Part shown: positions 25,401 through 33,029 of the stretch, piece by piece | Layout of the letters: each line of letters opens with the position of its first letter | How positions within the stretch are numbered: position 1 is the stretch's first letter | From: Sipunculus nudus | Taxonomy: Eukaryota > Annelida > Sipuncula > Golfingiida > Sipunculidae | Assembly: GCA_026874595.1 (NCBI GenBank) | Contig: CM049321.1 | Coordinates: 25,901,479-25,965,478, forward strand | DNA length: 64,000 nucleotides | Direction of reading: 5' to 3' | Position numbers and translations under genes: made by a program | The notes under the pieces: generated by a model | What the model was told of the DNA's origin: nothing | The model's database searches: none | Seen by the model: only the letters and a program-made list of their open reading frames with translations

Positions 25401-28400
25401 AAACACTGTTCAGTGACTTTTAAACTTAACTTGAAACAGTAATGTACTTTTCTCAATTAAGCTTAAAAAATGGAGTTATGAATATATTTTCAATCAGGAT
25501 TAAATAGTGATGTCACCAGTATTTTGAAATATCAATGATGTAAATGACACACAACATTATATCATATGAGTATGCATGTGTAACTAGATAATACAAGTGC
25601 TTCCATTACCAGAAAGTTACATTATGTAATAATTACCATTTCCATAGCTGTAAAAGGATTTTCAAATTTTCTTGGATGACAAAGATATAAAACTTTCTTT
25701 AGTTATTGAATTTATCCCAGTTATTCCTATGATGTGATAAAACTTTCTTTAGTTACTGAATTTATCCCAGTAATTCCTATGATATGTTTCAAGTAACATG
25801 TAACATTTCATAACCTTCAAATTACTAGTATTAGGATGAGATAATTACAAATTCAGTTTATCTCTCTGAATAAAATCTCTCTACATTTGTATCAATTGGT
25901 CACCTGATTTTTTTGTAAATGTTTAAGAATTGTTGTAATTAACAAAAATAGGCTAACCATGCTACCTGAATACAATGATCACATTACGTGCTTGTACCTT
26001 TAATTTAGAGTTGAAGAGAATAAAATTCTACAAAGTGCCTTACATTAATGTATATTAATGTATATATAACTCTCTGAAGGTAATTACTGAGGAGATTTTT
26101 TTCAATACAATACTTCCTTTTTTTTATTTCACAATCGGACCATTTATGCTAGAAAAAATGTCCTTAGTTGGATCAATTGGTCATTCAGAAGATCCTGAAA
26201 ACAGCCTCATGAACAAAGGTGTGCATTAAGGAAATGTCAGTTATCATTGTTGTACATGTATTAAGCTGACATTTACCAAAAATTCACAGTTTTATTAAGT
26301 TAATTTATGCATCAATATTCAGTGAGTGCAAAGGTTTACTTGGTAGAGAGCTTCATCACCTGGAGTCACTCCTGGTCACTCTTGGTCACTACCTGTCAAT
26401 CACCCACCAACAAGGATCACTGGTGGTCAAAGTCATTATCACCTCTCATCAAGCAAGTGTCGGGTGGAGTAACTATGTTCACTCAGCATCACTGCCAGTC
26501 ACTCCTGGTCACTCATCAAATTATCAATTAGTCACACCCCATCAACTGATCCCCAGGGCTGCTCAACTATCACTGCTGGTCACACAGTGATAGTCTGTGA
26601 ACAGTTTAGTCACTCCCCATCACTGCTAATTACCTGTTGCGTGGCAGTGACCAGGAGTGATGAAAACGGTCACAGACCTTCACTTTGTGATAGCCTGGTT
26701 CTCATAGTGAAAATCAGAAAAGCTATCCAGGATGTTTACGCATGCCGAATTTCAGGTAAATTAGTCTAGTCACTGCAGAGAAATGAGTGATTTTAACCCA
26801 AGGCAGACGAACAGATGGACACTGTGCAAACATGGTTGCAGGTGGCGCCACCATTTTTTGTGTATGTTATAAGCTCTCCAAGGGCTACATTTGTGTAAAA
26901 AAATTTTCCTGATCGGTCAAACGGTTCCCGAGATATGTGGGTTTATGTGTGGAAACAGACGCACAAACGGACGCAGAGCGCAGAGGAAAGGTCAGAGGTC
27001 AAAACAAAATCGGAGCGCAGCAGTTCACATGTGACCCGAACATAATCCCGGGTTTCGTAAAATTCCGCCCAGCGGTTACGGAGGAGTTCTCCGGACACCT
27101 ACGCGGCGGCGGCGGCGTCCAGCTGAAAACAGTATCCGCAAAACTCTGTTTTGGCGGATACAATTACACAAACATTACTCCTAAAAATACTGGCATGGAT
27201 GTATATACAACACAAAAATGATTGTAGGGGGGCTACCAGTCTTGTGTATGAGAAAGCCATCGAGGATGTATGATGATGCAAAATTTCAGGCAGATACTTC
27301 AATCCACTCTTGAGCTGTGTGCACAGATGCGAGAAACTAAAATACTATTGTAGGTGGTGCCACAAGTCTTGTATAGAATGAAGCTATCTGAGATGTATAA
27401 ATATGCCCAATCAGGCTCATATATCTAATCCCTCCTGAGAAAAAGCAGGGACAAACACTGTGAAAAAGGTATAGTAGGTGGCACCATCAGTCTTATATAT
27501 GACCAAGCTATCTGAGATGTATAGATATACACAATGTCAGGATGATATATCAAATCCCTCCTGAGAAATACACAGGGACATAAACAGTGCAAAAATTATT
27601 GTAGATGGCGACACCACTCTGGTGTATAAGAAAGCCATCAAAGATGGATGGACAGGCGAAAAGTTCAGGCAGATACATCAAACAACTCTTACATCAGGTG
27701 CACTGGGCTGACCAAGCTCAGCTGAGAGAGGCAGATGTCAACCAAGTCAAGCAAAGCTGCACAGAATGACCTCTTGACCTGTACCTGGCAGAAGTGACTG
27801 AACTCTTGTCATGTTATGTTATCTGATACAGCTGGCAGTCTGCCAAAGCTATATGGAGCAAACAGACACAGACTGAAACATGGCCAAATCTGAAATAGTT
27901 GGCAGTCTGCTAAGCTATTTATAGATACAAAATCAAGACCTGTTGCCAAATCTGTTTATACATACTGAAAGACTTTGGCTACCAAGCTTTTTTTCAAGCA
28001 GACATATCCATAAGAATGTTTTTGGTCAAAATGTTTAGGATAATAACAGGTGGACACCAGTTATTTATGTTGCCAGTACAGCTCCACATATATATACAGA
28101 CAAAGCTCAGTCTGTTAATACAATAAATCTACCTGCTTTGTTTACCAAAGTATCTCGCAGTCCACTCCTTGTTAAAGGTACAATAATTCAGCCAAAAATC
28201 ATACAAGCAAACTTGAACAAGGTCAATTTGTGCAATGATACAGAATTTTAAACAACAGTTTTGCTTAAAAGACTATTGCATCTCCTCATTGAACCAGTCT
28301 GATATAGGCTTTCTTGGCCACTAAACCAACTTCATCTTAATATGACTCAAAAATCAATGAACCAGCTGTATTCTTATACAAATGAGAGATCCCTACAGTA

Positions 28401-29073
28401 GGACAACTTTTGTGAAGAATTAAACCATTAGGTTGACATTTTCATCATAAAACATTACTAATATAATTGGTTTATTTGGCAAAATGACAAAGGTTCAGCT
28501 TCCTGTAACTTTGCCAAAAATCAATGAACTGGAACTTTTCAACAAACCAGAGAGAGTTTGTTTCTGGGATTATGTCTGTGAAATATTGAACAATTTGGAT
28601 AGTATTGGATAAGAAGATTTTTAAAGTTTTTTTTAGCTTTTTCATATAAAATCTAAGTCAATGCAGTTAGAAAAAAAATAAGTTCAATCCCATGAAATTT
28701 GACACGTGACTGATTCTTCCACAAAATTTGGTGCTGCTAGCTCTGACAGTTTTTGAGATGGCATAAGTAGCTGTGCCACCTTTGCATAAACTCACAGATC
28801 TGCTTATTATATAACAGCAGATTCAGGGTCCATGTAAACATAAGGGATAAATTTAAAATATAGGTAGTTTTATATTTTATCTGAATTTCATTAAAAACTT
28901 GTTCAATTTATCATATAGACTGTTCCAGTGAGCTATGATATCAATTGTTCTTTTTTTTAGGAAAAAAAATAAAATATCCTCTTATTACTGTGTGTAATGG
29001 TAAACAAACCTGGATCTCTGTTCAACATATCCGTTAGGAGTTGAGCACACTTGTTCAGATCTTTGGTTGCCAT
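963..29073 (-). CDS. CCDC14: CCDC14 ortholog, nine coding exons, 1180 aa
   Basis: Nine exons on the minus strand (29073-29010, 12643-12428, 11455-11363, 9996-8622, 7222-7140, 6260-6103, 5278-5085, 4019-3882, 2184-963) all have GT-AG borders and matching phases, giving 3543 nt with one stop (TGA, 963-965). Three blocks match what I recall of vertebrate CCDC14: the N-terminal 'CAQLLTDML' segment, the central 'ALQPIRSENAQLRR...RILNQQL' segment that opens a long coiled coil (about residues 570-790), and the C-terminal 'FREGLAKLDANIAEIQANLR' segment. Human CCDC14 is a centrosome/centriolar-satellite protein linked to control of centriole duplication; a similar role here is inferred. The protein is somewhat longer than the human one (about 950 aa), mainly in the Ser/Gln/Pro-rich middle (residues ~130-560), which looks disordered. 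No transmembrane segment or signal peptide is seen. The start ATG has G at -3 and G at +4. Confidence 0.93.
3186..3252. repeat. (AC)n(AT)n microsatellite in CCDC14 intron 8
   Basis: An uninterrupted AC run is followed by an AT run. The remainder of intron 8 (2185-3881) is AT-rich with no recognised exon. Confidence 0.95.
3621..3740. repeat. interspersed repeat, 'GTGTTTACTAACAGCTTGT' family, copy 1
   Basis: The segment from TTACATGCTTTTTCTGTTTGTCA through GTGTTTACTAACAGCTTG and AAACAAGCTCATAC recurs at about 7,341-7,430, and its start recurs at 63,931-64,000. No termini were resolved. Confidence 0.65.
3882..4019 (-). CDS. CCDC14: CCDC14 exon 8
   Basis: 138 nt, residues 728-774: SLQQSMTRLLHDLESS, then a Pro-containing linker (PDPHQVPWQPTLENL). 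This parallels vertebrate 'LQTSMAKLLSDLSVDS' and marks the end of the main coiled coil. Acceptor TTCTTGTAG, donor GAAAG|GTACAT. Confidence 0.92.
5085..5278 (-). CDS. CCDC14: CCDC14 exon 7, coiled coil
   Basis: Residues 664-728, DADYLKYQQDWLQEVKQ... to QKEMDKLQELVK, a continuous charged helix typical of a coiled coil. Acceptor AATTTTAG; donor TCAA|GTAGGT leaves phase 2 and splits a Lys codon with exon 8. Confidence 0.92.
5921..6120. repeat. 100-bp tandem duplication over an exon-intron border
   Basis: 5921-6020 and 6021-6120 are near-identical and exactly 100 bp apart (both contain CAAATACAGGTCATTTAC and GGCATACTAACCCTAT). The upper copy contains the last 18 coding bases and donor of CCDC14 exon 6; the lower copy lies in intron 6 and carries a decoy of the same donor. 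Confidence 0.93.
6103..6260 (-). CDS. CCDC14: CCDC14 exon 6, coiled coil
   Basis: Residues 611-663: heptad-like leucines in VVHLQLLNHNLEEQLKTA and ENSLLRQELQKMATEKQ. Vertebrate CCDC14 has 'FSLQSLNMSLQNQLEESL' at the same place. The donor AATAGG|GTTAGT lies inside a 100-bp tandem duplication, and a second, near-identical donor lies 100 nt downstream in the intron. Confidence 0.92.
7140..7222 (-). CDS. CCDC14: CCDC14 exon 5, start of coiled coil
   Basis: 83 nt, residues 583-611 (RVRILNQQLGEKERIERG...). The RILNQQL core is identical to the vertebrate segment. The exon is too short to stand out as an ORF and was found by phase and homology between exons 4 and 6. Acceptor CTTTCAG, donor TGAAG|GTATCA. 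Confidence 0.9.
7341..7430. repeat. interspersed repeat, 'GTGTTTACTAACAGCTTGT' family, copy 2
   Basis: Shares TTTTTCTGTTTGTCA and GTGTTTACTAACAGCTTGT(T)GATAAACAAGCTCATAC with the copies at 3.6 kb and 63.9 kb. It lies in CCDC14 intron 4 (7223-8621), which is otherwise unremarkable. Confidence 0.65.
8622..9996 (-). CDS. CCDC14: CCDC14 exon 4, large central exon
   Basis: Residues 125-583, 1375 nt. It is mostly low-complexity Ser/Gln/Pro sequence with no recognised fold. Near its 3' end it enters the best conserved part of the family: 'TLFKKLRTAAKKDD' and then 'LNMALQPIRSENAQLRR', matching vertebrate 'IALAMQPLRSENAQLRR'. The donor AGAAG|GTATTT splits an Arg codon and joins exon 5 so that RRRVRILNQQL is read through. 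Confidence 0.93.
11241..11303. repeat. (AT)n microsatellite in CCDC14 intron 3
   Basis: Uninterrupted TA run followed by CATACATATATATA, 60 bases 3' of exon 3 on the minus strand. The rest of intron 3 (9997-11362) shows nothing recognisable. Confidence 0.95.
11363..11455 (-). CDS. CCDC14: CCDC14 exon 3
   Basis: Residues 94-124, a Ser/Asn-rich stretch (GGPLDSGMDSSSNGSISSIN). A similar short 'DSGYS/SDSES'-type acidic-serine segment occurs early in vertebrate CCDC14. Phase 1 at both ends; donor CTCAG|GTAACT. Confidence 0.87.
11930..12335. repeat. degenerate ACCCA/TGGGT-rich stretch in CCDC14 intron 2
   Basis: Repeated 'ttACCCAgtgggtaaaac' and 'gggtaaaacctg' motifs occur on both strands through about 400 bases. 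This is probably an old element or short degenerate repeat; no termini or ORF could be defined. Confidence 0.4.
12428..12643 (-). CDS. CCDC14: CCDC14 exon 2, basic low-complexity segment
   Basis: Residues 22-93. The segment is very rich in Lys/Arg/Ser (KGKKRPSAMKGRPR near its start) and could act as a nuclear-localisation or nucleic-acid/tubulin-binding patch; that is inference. The acceptor TTTAAAG and donor TTTAG|GTTTGT fit phases 1/1 with the neighbouring exons. Confidence 0.88.
13347..13415. repeat. (AT)n microsatellite inside composite repeat A
   Basis: About 69 bases of pure AT. The matching place in copy B (about 46,050) reads CATGTGTAACATGTATGTGAA with no AT run, so the microsatellite arose in this copy or was lost from the other. 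Confidence 0.95.
13754..14463. repeat. 280-bp tandem repeat with GGTGGCGCCACC palindromes
   Basis: 'GAGATATGAGCTTGGATGTC' recurs at 13842, 14122 and 14402, a 280-bp period. The 12-bp perfect palindrome GGTGGCGCCACC occurs at 13754, 13883, 14163, 14312 and 14443, with a one-base variant at 14032, giving alternating spacings of about 130 and 149 bp. The array is broken by the CACTA element and resumes at 26710 (palindrome at 26841). Confidence 0.9.
14464..14808. repeat. CACTA element left terminal inverted repeat
   Basis: Reverse complement of ~26363-26709 with roughly 98% identity by eye. It contains several GTGACCAGGAGTGAC-type subterminal motifs, probable transposase-binding sites by analogy with plant En/Spm. 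Confidence 0.9.
16430..17170. repeat. AAAAGTACCAAAAGTTACTG-type short-repeat array
   Basis: About 740 bases of degenerate repeats of 'gAAAAGTACCaaAAAGTTACTG'. The reverse complement of the same motif (GTACTTTTGGTAACTTTT, ACTTTTCAGTA) appears at 19,686-19,815, so the two could pair as arms of a nested fold-back element within the CACTA interior. Confidence 0.7.
17268..17892. repeat. ~315-bp tandem duplication inside the CACTA element
   Basis: 17268-~17575 and ~17583-17892 both contain ACTAAAGCCCTCCTGGACATG, GTGGATACAGTAGTA, GGGCTTTTG...CTG and AGTAAACAGAT in the same order with moderate divergence. No ORF is present. Confidence 0.75.
17950..18055. repeat. 'TAGCCATTTTTACC' short tandem repeat
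   Basis: Six or seven diverged copies of a ~16-bp unit (TAGCCATTTTTACCA) run in tandem within the CACTA interior. Confidence 0.7.
19686..19815. repeat. inverted counterpart of the AAGTACCAAAAGTTACTG array
   Basis: Runs of TAGTACTTTTCAGTACTTTT and TTGGTACTTTTGGTAACTTT are the reverse complement of the array at 16,430-17,170. Confidence 0.65.
20286..20993. mobile_element. ~0.7-kb nested element with inverted ends
   Basis: Left end GATGTTTCGGACTAGGACAT and right end GTCCGAAACATC are inverted; the repeats extend about 60-100 bp with internal copies of 'GGACTAGGATGTTTTGGAC'. The interior is AT-rich with no ORF. A target duplication could not be identified, so the superfamily is left open. Confidence 0.6.
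21160..22070. mobile_element. 911-bp non-autonomous hAT-type element
   Basis: Starts TAGTGGTGGG and ends CCCACTACTA, flanked on both sides by TTTGCAAT (21152-21159 and 22071-22078), a perfect 8-bp target duplication as made by hAT transposases. The subterminal parts carry CGATCATCGG / CGATGATCGG in opposite orientations. There is no transposase ORF. It is nested in the CACTA element and therefore inserted later. Confidence 0.85.
22593..24140 (+). repeat. 'TAGCTCAGCTATAAGTCATCTGAGC' repeat family, copy 1
   Basis: Starts with TTTTTAGCTCAGCTATAAG, then GTCCGTCGTCCGTCCGTC, followed by two diverged ~700-bp subunits each containing 'GGCATA..GTTAGATGTC', 'GACTGCCTAATATCAAAACC', 'GGGCCCAAACATAATGCA' and 'GACCATGGCACGTTT'. 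The same family occurs at 59.75-61.15 kb and 61.69-62.4 kb. No ORF is conserved between copies, so it is best read as a non-coding interspersed repeat carried inside the CACTA element. Confidence 0.8.
25687..25786. repeat. 50-bp tandem duplication
   Basis: AAACTTTCTTTAGTTA(T/C)TGAATTTATCCCAGT(T/A)ATTCCTATGAT occurs twice, 50 bp apart. The surrounding 24.15-26.3 kb of the CACTA interior is AT-rich without other recognisable content. Confidence 0.9.
26363..26709. repeat. CACTA element right terminal inverted repeat
   Basis: Pairs with 14464-~14808. It starts inside the element near GAGTCACTCCTGGTCACTC and ends with CTCATAGTG next to the AAA duplication. Confidence 0.9.
26950..27170. repeat. 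GC-rich insert within composite repeat A
   Basis: This 220-bp stretch (GACGCACAAACGGACGCAGAG... to GCGGCGGCGGCGTCC) is much richer in GC/CpG than its surroundings. Copy B at 46 kb shows no equivalent at this point. It has an open frame, but composition and context argue against coding. Confidence 0.45.
28800..29009. other. end of CCDC14 intron 1 next to exon 1
   Basis: AT-rich intron sequence with no recognised element; the exon-1 donor GTTTGTTTACC lies at its upper end. Confidence 0.5.
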
Positions 29074-29123
29074 TCCTGATTAAAAGTCACTGTACTTGTA
29101 GTACAGTCCTCTTTTCATGGTCC
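29010..29123 (-). CDS. CCDC14: CCDC14 exon with start codon and 5' leader
   Basis: The coding part is 29010-29073 (MATKDLNKCAQLLTDMLNRDP, then phase 1). The leader reaches a plausible acceptor (TTTCTAG) at 29,124-29,125, so a further upstream noncoding exon is expected. A 12-codon upstream ORF (ATG at 29116-29118, stop at 29080-29082) ends six bases before the main ATG. The donor is CCAG|GTTTGT. Confidence 0.85.
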
Positions 29124-30911
29124 CTAGAAACAAAATCATAAAAGTCATATATAAAGTGAGCCCAGCATGACGTACAATTTATAGGCATTGATTCTCTTAA
29201 CTTCAATACAGCAAGTCTTGACGGGCAGATGATCAGTTATAATCAATGATTGGTTGGGTTAATGCGAACAGTCTGATTATCGATCTTGCTGTGGCATAAT
29301 CAATCGCAAAGTTTTGCATGTGATTTAGGCATTGTGATGAGAACGTATGTGTTTTCAAATAATTCATGCCAGCAAACTACAGAAAATATCATGCTGACTA
29401 AAAACTTCATACCTAACTTTACTATATACACAAGTTCACATGTAGTCATGGGAGGCATGGGAGGAACATTATGGGTGACTACACAAGGCTTTGGTTTTCT
29501 GCCAGGGTTGGGCTTCTGTAATAAATGTTTTGTAAACACCTGGAGGGAGGAGAGTTTGGATGTACCAATGGACATCAGGACTGATATGTACTCCAATCAA
29601 TTAAGGCTGACCAAAAATAATCTGAGGTAAAATTATAATTCTCTTATGACTAAGTAAAATTTGCTAGTTTGCTTGAAAGTCTGAAATACTATTTCTGCCA
29701 AAAGGATGGCAGAAACCTATTTCTGCCCTGCCGGCAGAAACTTATTTCTGTCATGACAGAAACTTGCAATGGCAGAAATTTGCCAACCCTGATTAGCCAA
29801 CATTTAGGCCTATATATAAGTTTAGATGATGTACATGTCTGTATATGGTCAAAAATTGCATTCTCCCAAACAGCCAATTATTTCTGATAATCTGACAGTT
29901 GAGTTTAACCAATTTCAACAGATGATTGATCATGAAATTATAACTGATTCCCAACACTGACAATGAGATTTAAAAAGTGTTTGTGAAAGCAAAATGGATC
30001 TAGATACTTCTTGCAAGTGCTGAGAACATGTAATGTTCAGTGTTTATTTGGACTGTCCTAAAAGACCTATTCTTATCATTCATTTAAGTTTTGTTACGGT
30101 TAAGCAACTTTGTGCTGCTTAGAACCTAGATTAATTTCACTACAAATACTGCTATACAAAGGAATGATCCTGGGACCCTGGATGTCATGGTTAATGAATT
30201 AACTCATACCGATACATATAATCTCCAATAACTGATGACATACAGCAACAGAGCCTGATAAAAAAAGTTTTATAGACACTGGTTTTAAGGTCTGAAGCTG
30301 AATAGTAATTCATTATAACATGGATGAAGTTTCCTTTACATGATATCCAAACCTGAAATAAAGTTGTGGCAGGCATACGTCAGTCTGTCTCGTTAAAACA
30401 TGGCACATTATAACAGCAGAATACAAAATATTTCCATAAGTCACTTTGAAAAACAATTTCCATTTTTTACATCTACAAATGAACATTTAAAAAAAAACAT
30501 AAAAATTTTACTCACTTTTGGCACCTGTTGTATTTTTTTGGCCCAATTATTTGTTTTCCTATTTGCAGCAATGAAAAAGAAATATGTGGGCCCAGGTACC
30601 TGTGATTAGAGTGAATGTGGCTTGGGCCACAGAACATGTCCAAACTTGTGTCACAAGTTGTTGTACTTCTAGTTCTACTTTTAGTGGTTGATTCAGTGAT
30701 TGGTAAAATAACAGTTTATAGAAGTTGCTAAAAACAGGCTGTTACTTTATTACAACAGTGAGGACCTCTGTTTAATAGTCTACGATGCTTCTCGATTACT
30801 TCTGATCATGTAATAAACGGAAACAAATCAAGCTGAAGTGACATTTGGTTTGTTTACGGTTGTCAGCGCCCTGTTTAACCCTTATTATCGCCCAAGTGCA
30901 TCCCACGTTAC
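29124..30911. other. probable CCDC14 5' intron, no coding content
   Basis: It lies between the acceptor of the start-codon exon and candidate donors of an upstream noncoding exon. Apart from the GGCAGAAA cluster the sequence is AT-rich with no ORF of interest. Confidence 0.4.
29688..29785. repeat. alternating TTTCTGCC / GGCAGAAA inverted cluster
   Basis: Within about 95 bases seven boxes alternate in orientation: TTTCTGCC, GGCAGAAA, TTTCTGCC, GGCAGAAA, TTTCTGTC, GACAGAAA, GGCAGAAA. Neighbouring boxes can pair as hairpins. It lies about 570 bp upstream of the exon carrying the CCDC14 start codon. Confidence 0.8.
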
Positions 30912-31396
30912 CTGCGTTCTCACTGGTTGACGTTTTTTGACTGCGTCAACTATAGTTCTCACCTCTATGTTTTTACAGTAACTTCCAAGTTATTTCGTTG
31001 ATATTTTGAGCTTTGGGCAGCATGGTCATTGCCTCCAATACTCAAGAGCGTGGACACTGTTTTGAATTTGGACCCAACACCGTCTTTTTTTGTAATACTA
31101 CGCCATCCACAATTTTCGGACCGGGATATTTTAAGTAAAAGAGAACGATTATAAGGGATTAAGAAATACAATAAAAAAATCAACACGATTACAGCCTTAT
31201 ATGAATGTATTTAACTTAAATATTTCCTATAAAAAACCGTAACATGGCGGATTGATATGGGTGCAAGTGACTTGACTTGTTATTCACTATAGTTCGGTCT
31301 AACTAAGCGTAATCCGCTCGGCCCACGTTCACGAAATTATCTAGACTGGTATTTAGCCCTCAGCCAAGCATAGAGACGGGCGTACAACGCCATCTT
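30912..31396 (-). promoter_or_regulatory. candidate CCDC14 promoter and first noncoding exon
   Basis: On the minus strand two good donors, CATAGAG|GTGAGAAC (exon end 30963) and ACGCAG|GTAACG (exon end 30912), follow a stretch with more GC and CpG than the surroundings. At 31388-31396 the minus strand reads AAGATGGCG, the core YY1 site often found just downstream of TATA-less start sites; a plus-strand ACATGGCGGA is at about 31,242. This arrangement fits a TATA-less housekeeping promoter firing toward the gene. No transcript evidence is available. Confidence 0.35.
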
Positions 31397-31689
31397 AGGT
31401 ACTCTCCGTTAGTTTCATAATCATTATGCCAAGTTGGTGTTTCAGTCCAATGTATAATATATCCTTTTAAACTTTTTACGACTCTCTCATTTCCTTGGGC
31501 TTCGGACTATATGCTGATAAACTGCGTGCCTATTAAAGACGGACCATTTCGAGGTGCAGCAAGGGAACTGGTGTTGTCTTTTAACCTTTAATATATGTCA
31601 ATATCTTTAATTTTGTCAATGATTGACTAAGGGTTCTGTGGAACTTATAATGTTTATTTTACATGGATTGTACAAATAGTTATTTTAAC

Positions 31690-31860
31690 TATTCGAGTCA
31701 CTCCATGGCGTTCAGTAGTGTCTGCAGGTGGAGGAACCCGGAGAAAACCACCAGTCTTGGACGGGCCAATACAACCCACTCTCATGGCCACGCCGGGGAT
31801 TGAACCTTGGTCGATAAATATTTGTTAAACAACACTCAGGGGCCAACCATCTGATAACTA
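31690..31860 (-). mobile_element. tRNA-derived SINE
   Basis: On the minus strand an A-box-like TGGCCCCTGAGTG (31833-31845) is followed about 27 bases later by a perfect B-box GGTTCAATCC (31797-31806), then CCGGCGTGGCCATGAG and a conserved-looking body GTGGTTTTCTCCGGGTTCC. A and B boxes at tRNA spacing with a non-tRNA tail are the mark of a tRNA SINE; the body resembles the shared central domain of molluscan SINEs as I recall it. It will not fold as a functional tRNA. Confidence 0.6.
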
Positions 31861-32985
31861 GAGTGTTTTTTTTTATTCATTTCAAAGACTAACTTTTTTT
31901 GCATACACAAAAGGAACATTGATTATTTCTTGTGACATAATTAAGCATTTTTTGTTCTCTTTTGAAAATATTCACAATCATAAATGACATAATGTTTCTG
32001 CAATCATAAATGATAAAACATTTCTGCAAAAAGAACGATCTATTTAAAAGTCGTCAATTTTATTCAATGGGTAGCCATAGCATTCCTCGACAATCTTTCG
32101 TAGAATGATTTATCCTTCTCTTGCGTGGTCTGTTACAGTCATAACCGGTTAAAAGATCTATTTGGAATTACCCATTACACTTTTGGAATATTTCAGCAGC
32201 GATCTTAGGTTTTGGCACAGAAGTAAAATGCCGTTAGGATGGTATCAACTTGATTTATGATCTGTGGGGCATGCACTATTTTATTTTTTTAATCAGTTGA
32301 ATCATACATAGGCCAGGTGCATCTCTCTCCTTGGTTAGATGGTTCACAACTACTTTTCATTTCTTTACTAAATGTTGATTGATGCTGACAATAAGTAAAT
32401 AAAGATTCAAACTAGAAATATGAATTCTCAAGAATGCAAACCTCAGCCATTTGGGCGGTTCTTAATGTAGGGTACTCTGGAAGCTATTTTCATTCATTTA
32501 TTGGCCCATATTCCCAGCTGCAATGGCTTATATGTTCCCCAACAAGTGGTTGCATTCACTTATTCGGCTTATATTCCAAAGTTCAATCGGGCATATGTGA
32601 CTGCACATTTTTTTAATTCCTGAAAGTTAGTCCTCACCAAAACGTAATCGATTCTTCATTGGCCCATTTCCTGAAAATTACATGGATTCCGTTCATGGTA
32701 GCCTTGTAGTTATGTTGTGAACAAACACACAAACACATACACACATGGGAATGAATGGCGGAGGCACTGTAGCAAACATGCGTCCTAAAGACGGTTGCAC
32801 CGACTGAACCCAATTCTTGCATGCATGGATTTAGCCTTCGGAGCACCTCCTTGAGCCCCTACCTGTAGTTACCCATAAAAAACTGGAAAAAAGTTAAGTA
32901 TGTCTATCGTGCAAAAGATAAATACGCCGCGCCTGAGCAAACATGTGACCCAGCTAAATCAGCATGTATGTCAATACAAACATAA
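31861..32985. other. intergenic, nothing recognised
   Basis: AT-rich sequence with scattered short ORFs and no exon-like features on either strand. Confidence 0.5.
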
Positions 32986-33029
32986 GTCTCTAGTTGGAGC
33001 GCGGGCCTTTTGAGTAATTGCAGTGTAAC

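Larger units (their letters stand above)
14464..26709. mobile_element. 12.2-kb CACTA (EnSpm/CMC-type) DNA transposon, non-autonomous
   Basis: The element begins CACTATGAGAACC and ends GGTTCTCATAGTG. The terminal inverted repeats extend about 345 bp (14464-~14808 and ~26363-26709) and differ at only a handful of positions. It is flanked by AAA on both sides (14461-14463 and 26710-26712), and removing it plus one AAA restores the 280-bp repeat sequence CATAAAATCAG exactly. CACTA termini with a 3-bp target duplication define the EnSpm/CACTA class. The subterminal regions are dense in the repeated motif GTCACTCCTGGTCACT, also typical of that class. No transposase-like ORF was found inside (longest ORFs ~80 codons), so it must rely on another copy for movement. 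It lies in CCDC14 intron 1 and accounts for most of that intron's length. Confidence 0.88.
13241..28775. repeat. long composite repeat, copy A, split by the CACTA element
   Basis: 13241-14463 plus 26710-28775 together match a second copy at 45,961-49,100. Shared marks are ACAAGGCCTACAGGCCT at the left end, repeated 'GTAGGTGGCGCCACCAGTCTTGT' subunits (each followed by GATATATCAAATCCCTCC), and a common right part with 'TTGAGATRGCAT'. Subunits of about 130-150 bp are repeated many times. It occupies CCDC14 intron 1. No protein-coding ORF is seen, so it may be satellite-derived or a non-autonomous element. Confidence 0.75.

Noticed and set aside
26937-27221. 94-codon ORF in GC-rich insert
   Set aside because: Lies inside a repeat unit; composition explains the open frame.
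31797-31845. Functional tRNA gene
   Set aside because: A and B boxes are present but cloverleaf stems do not form and a SINE body follows.
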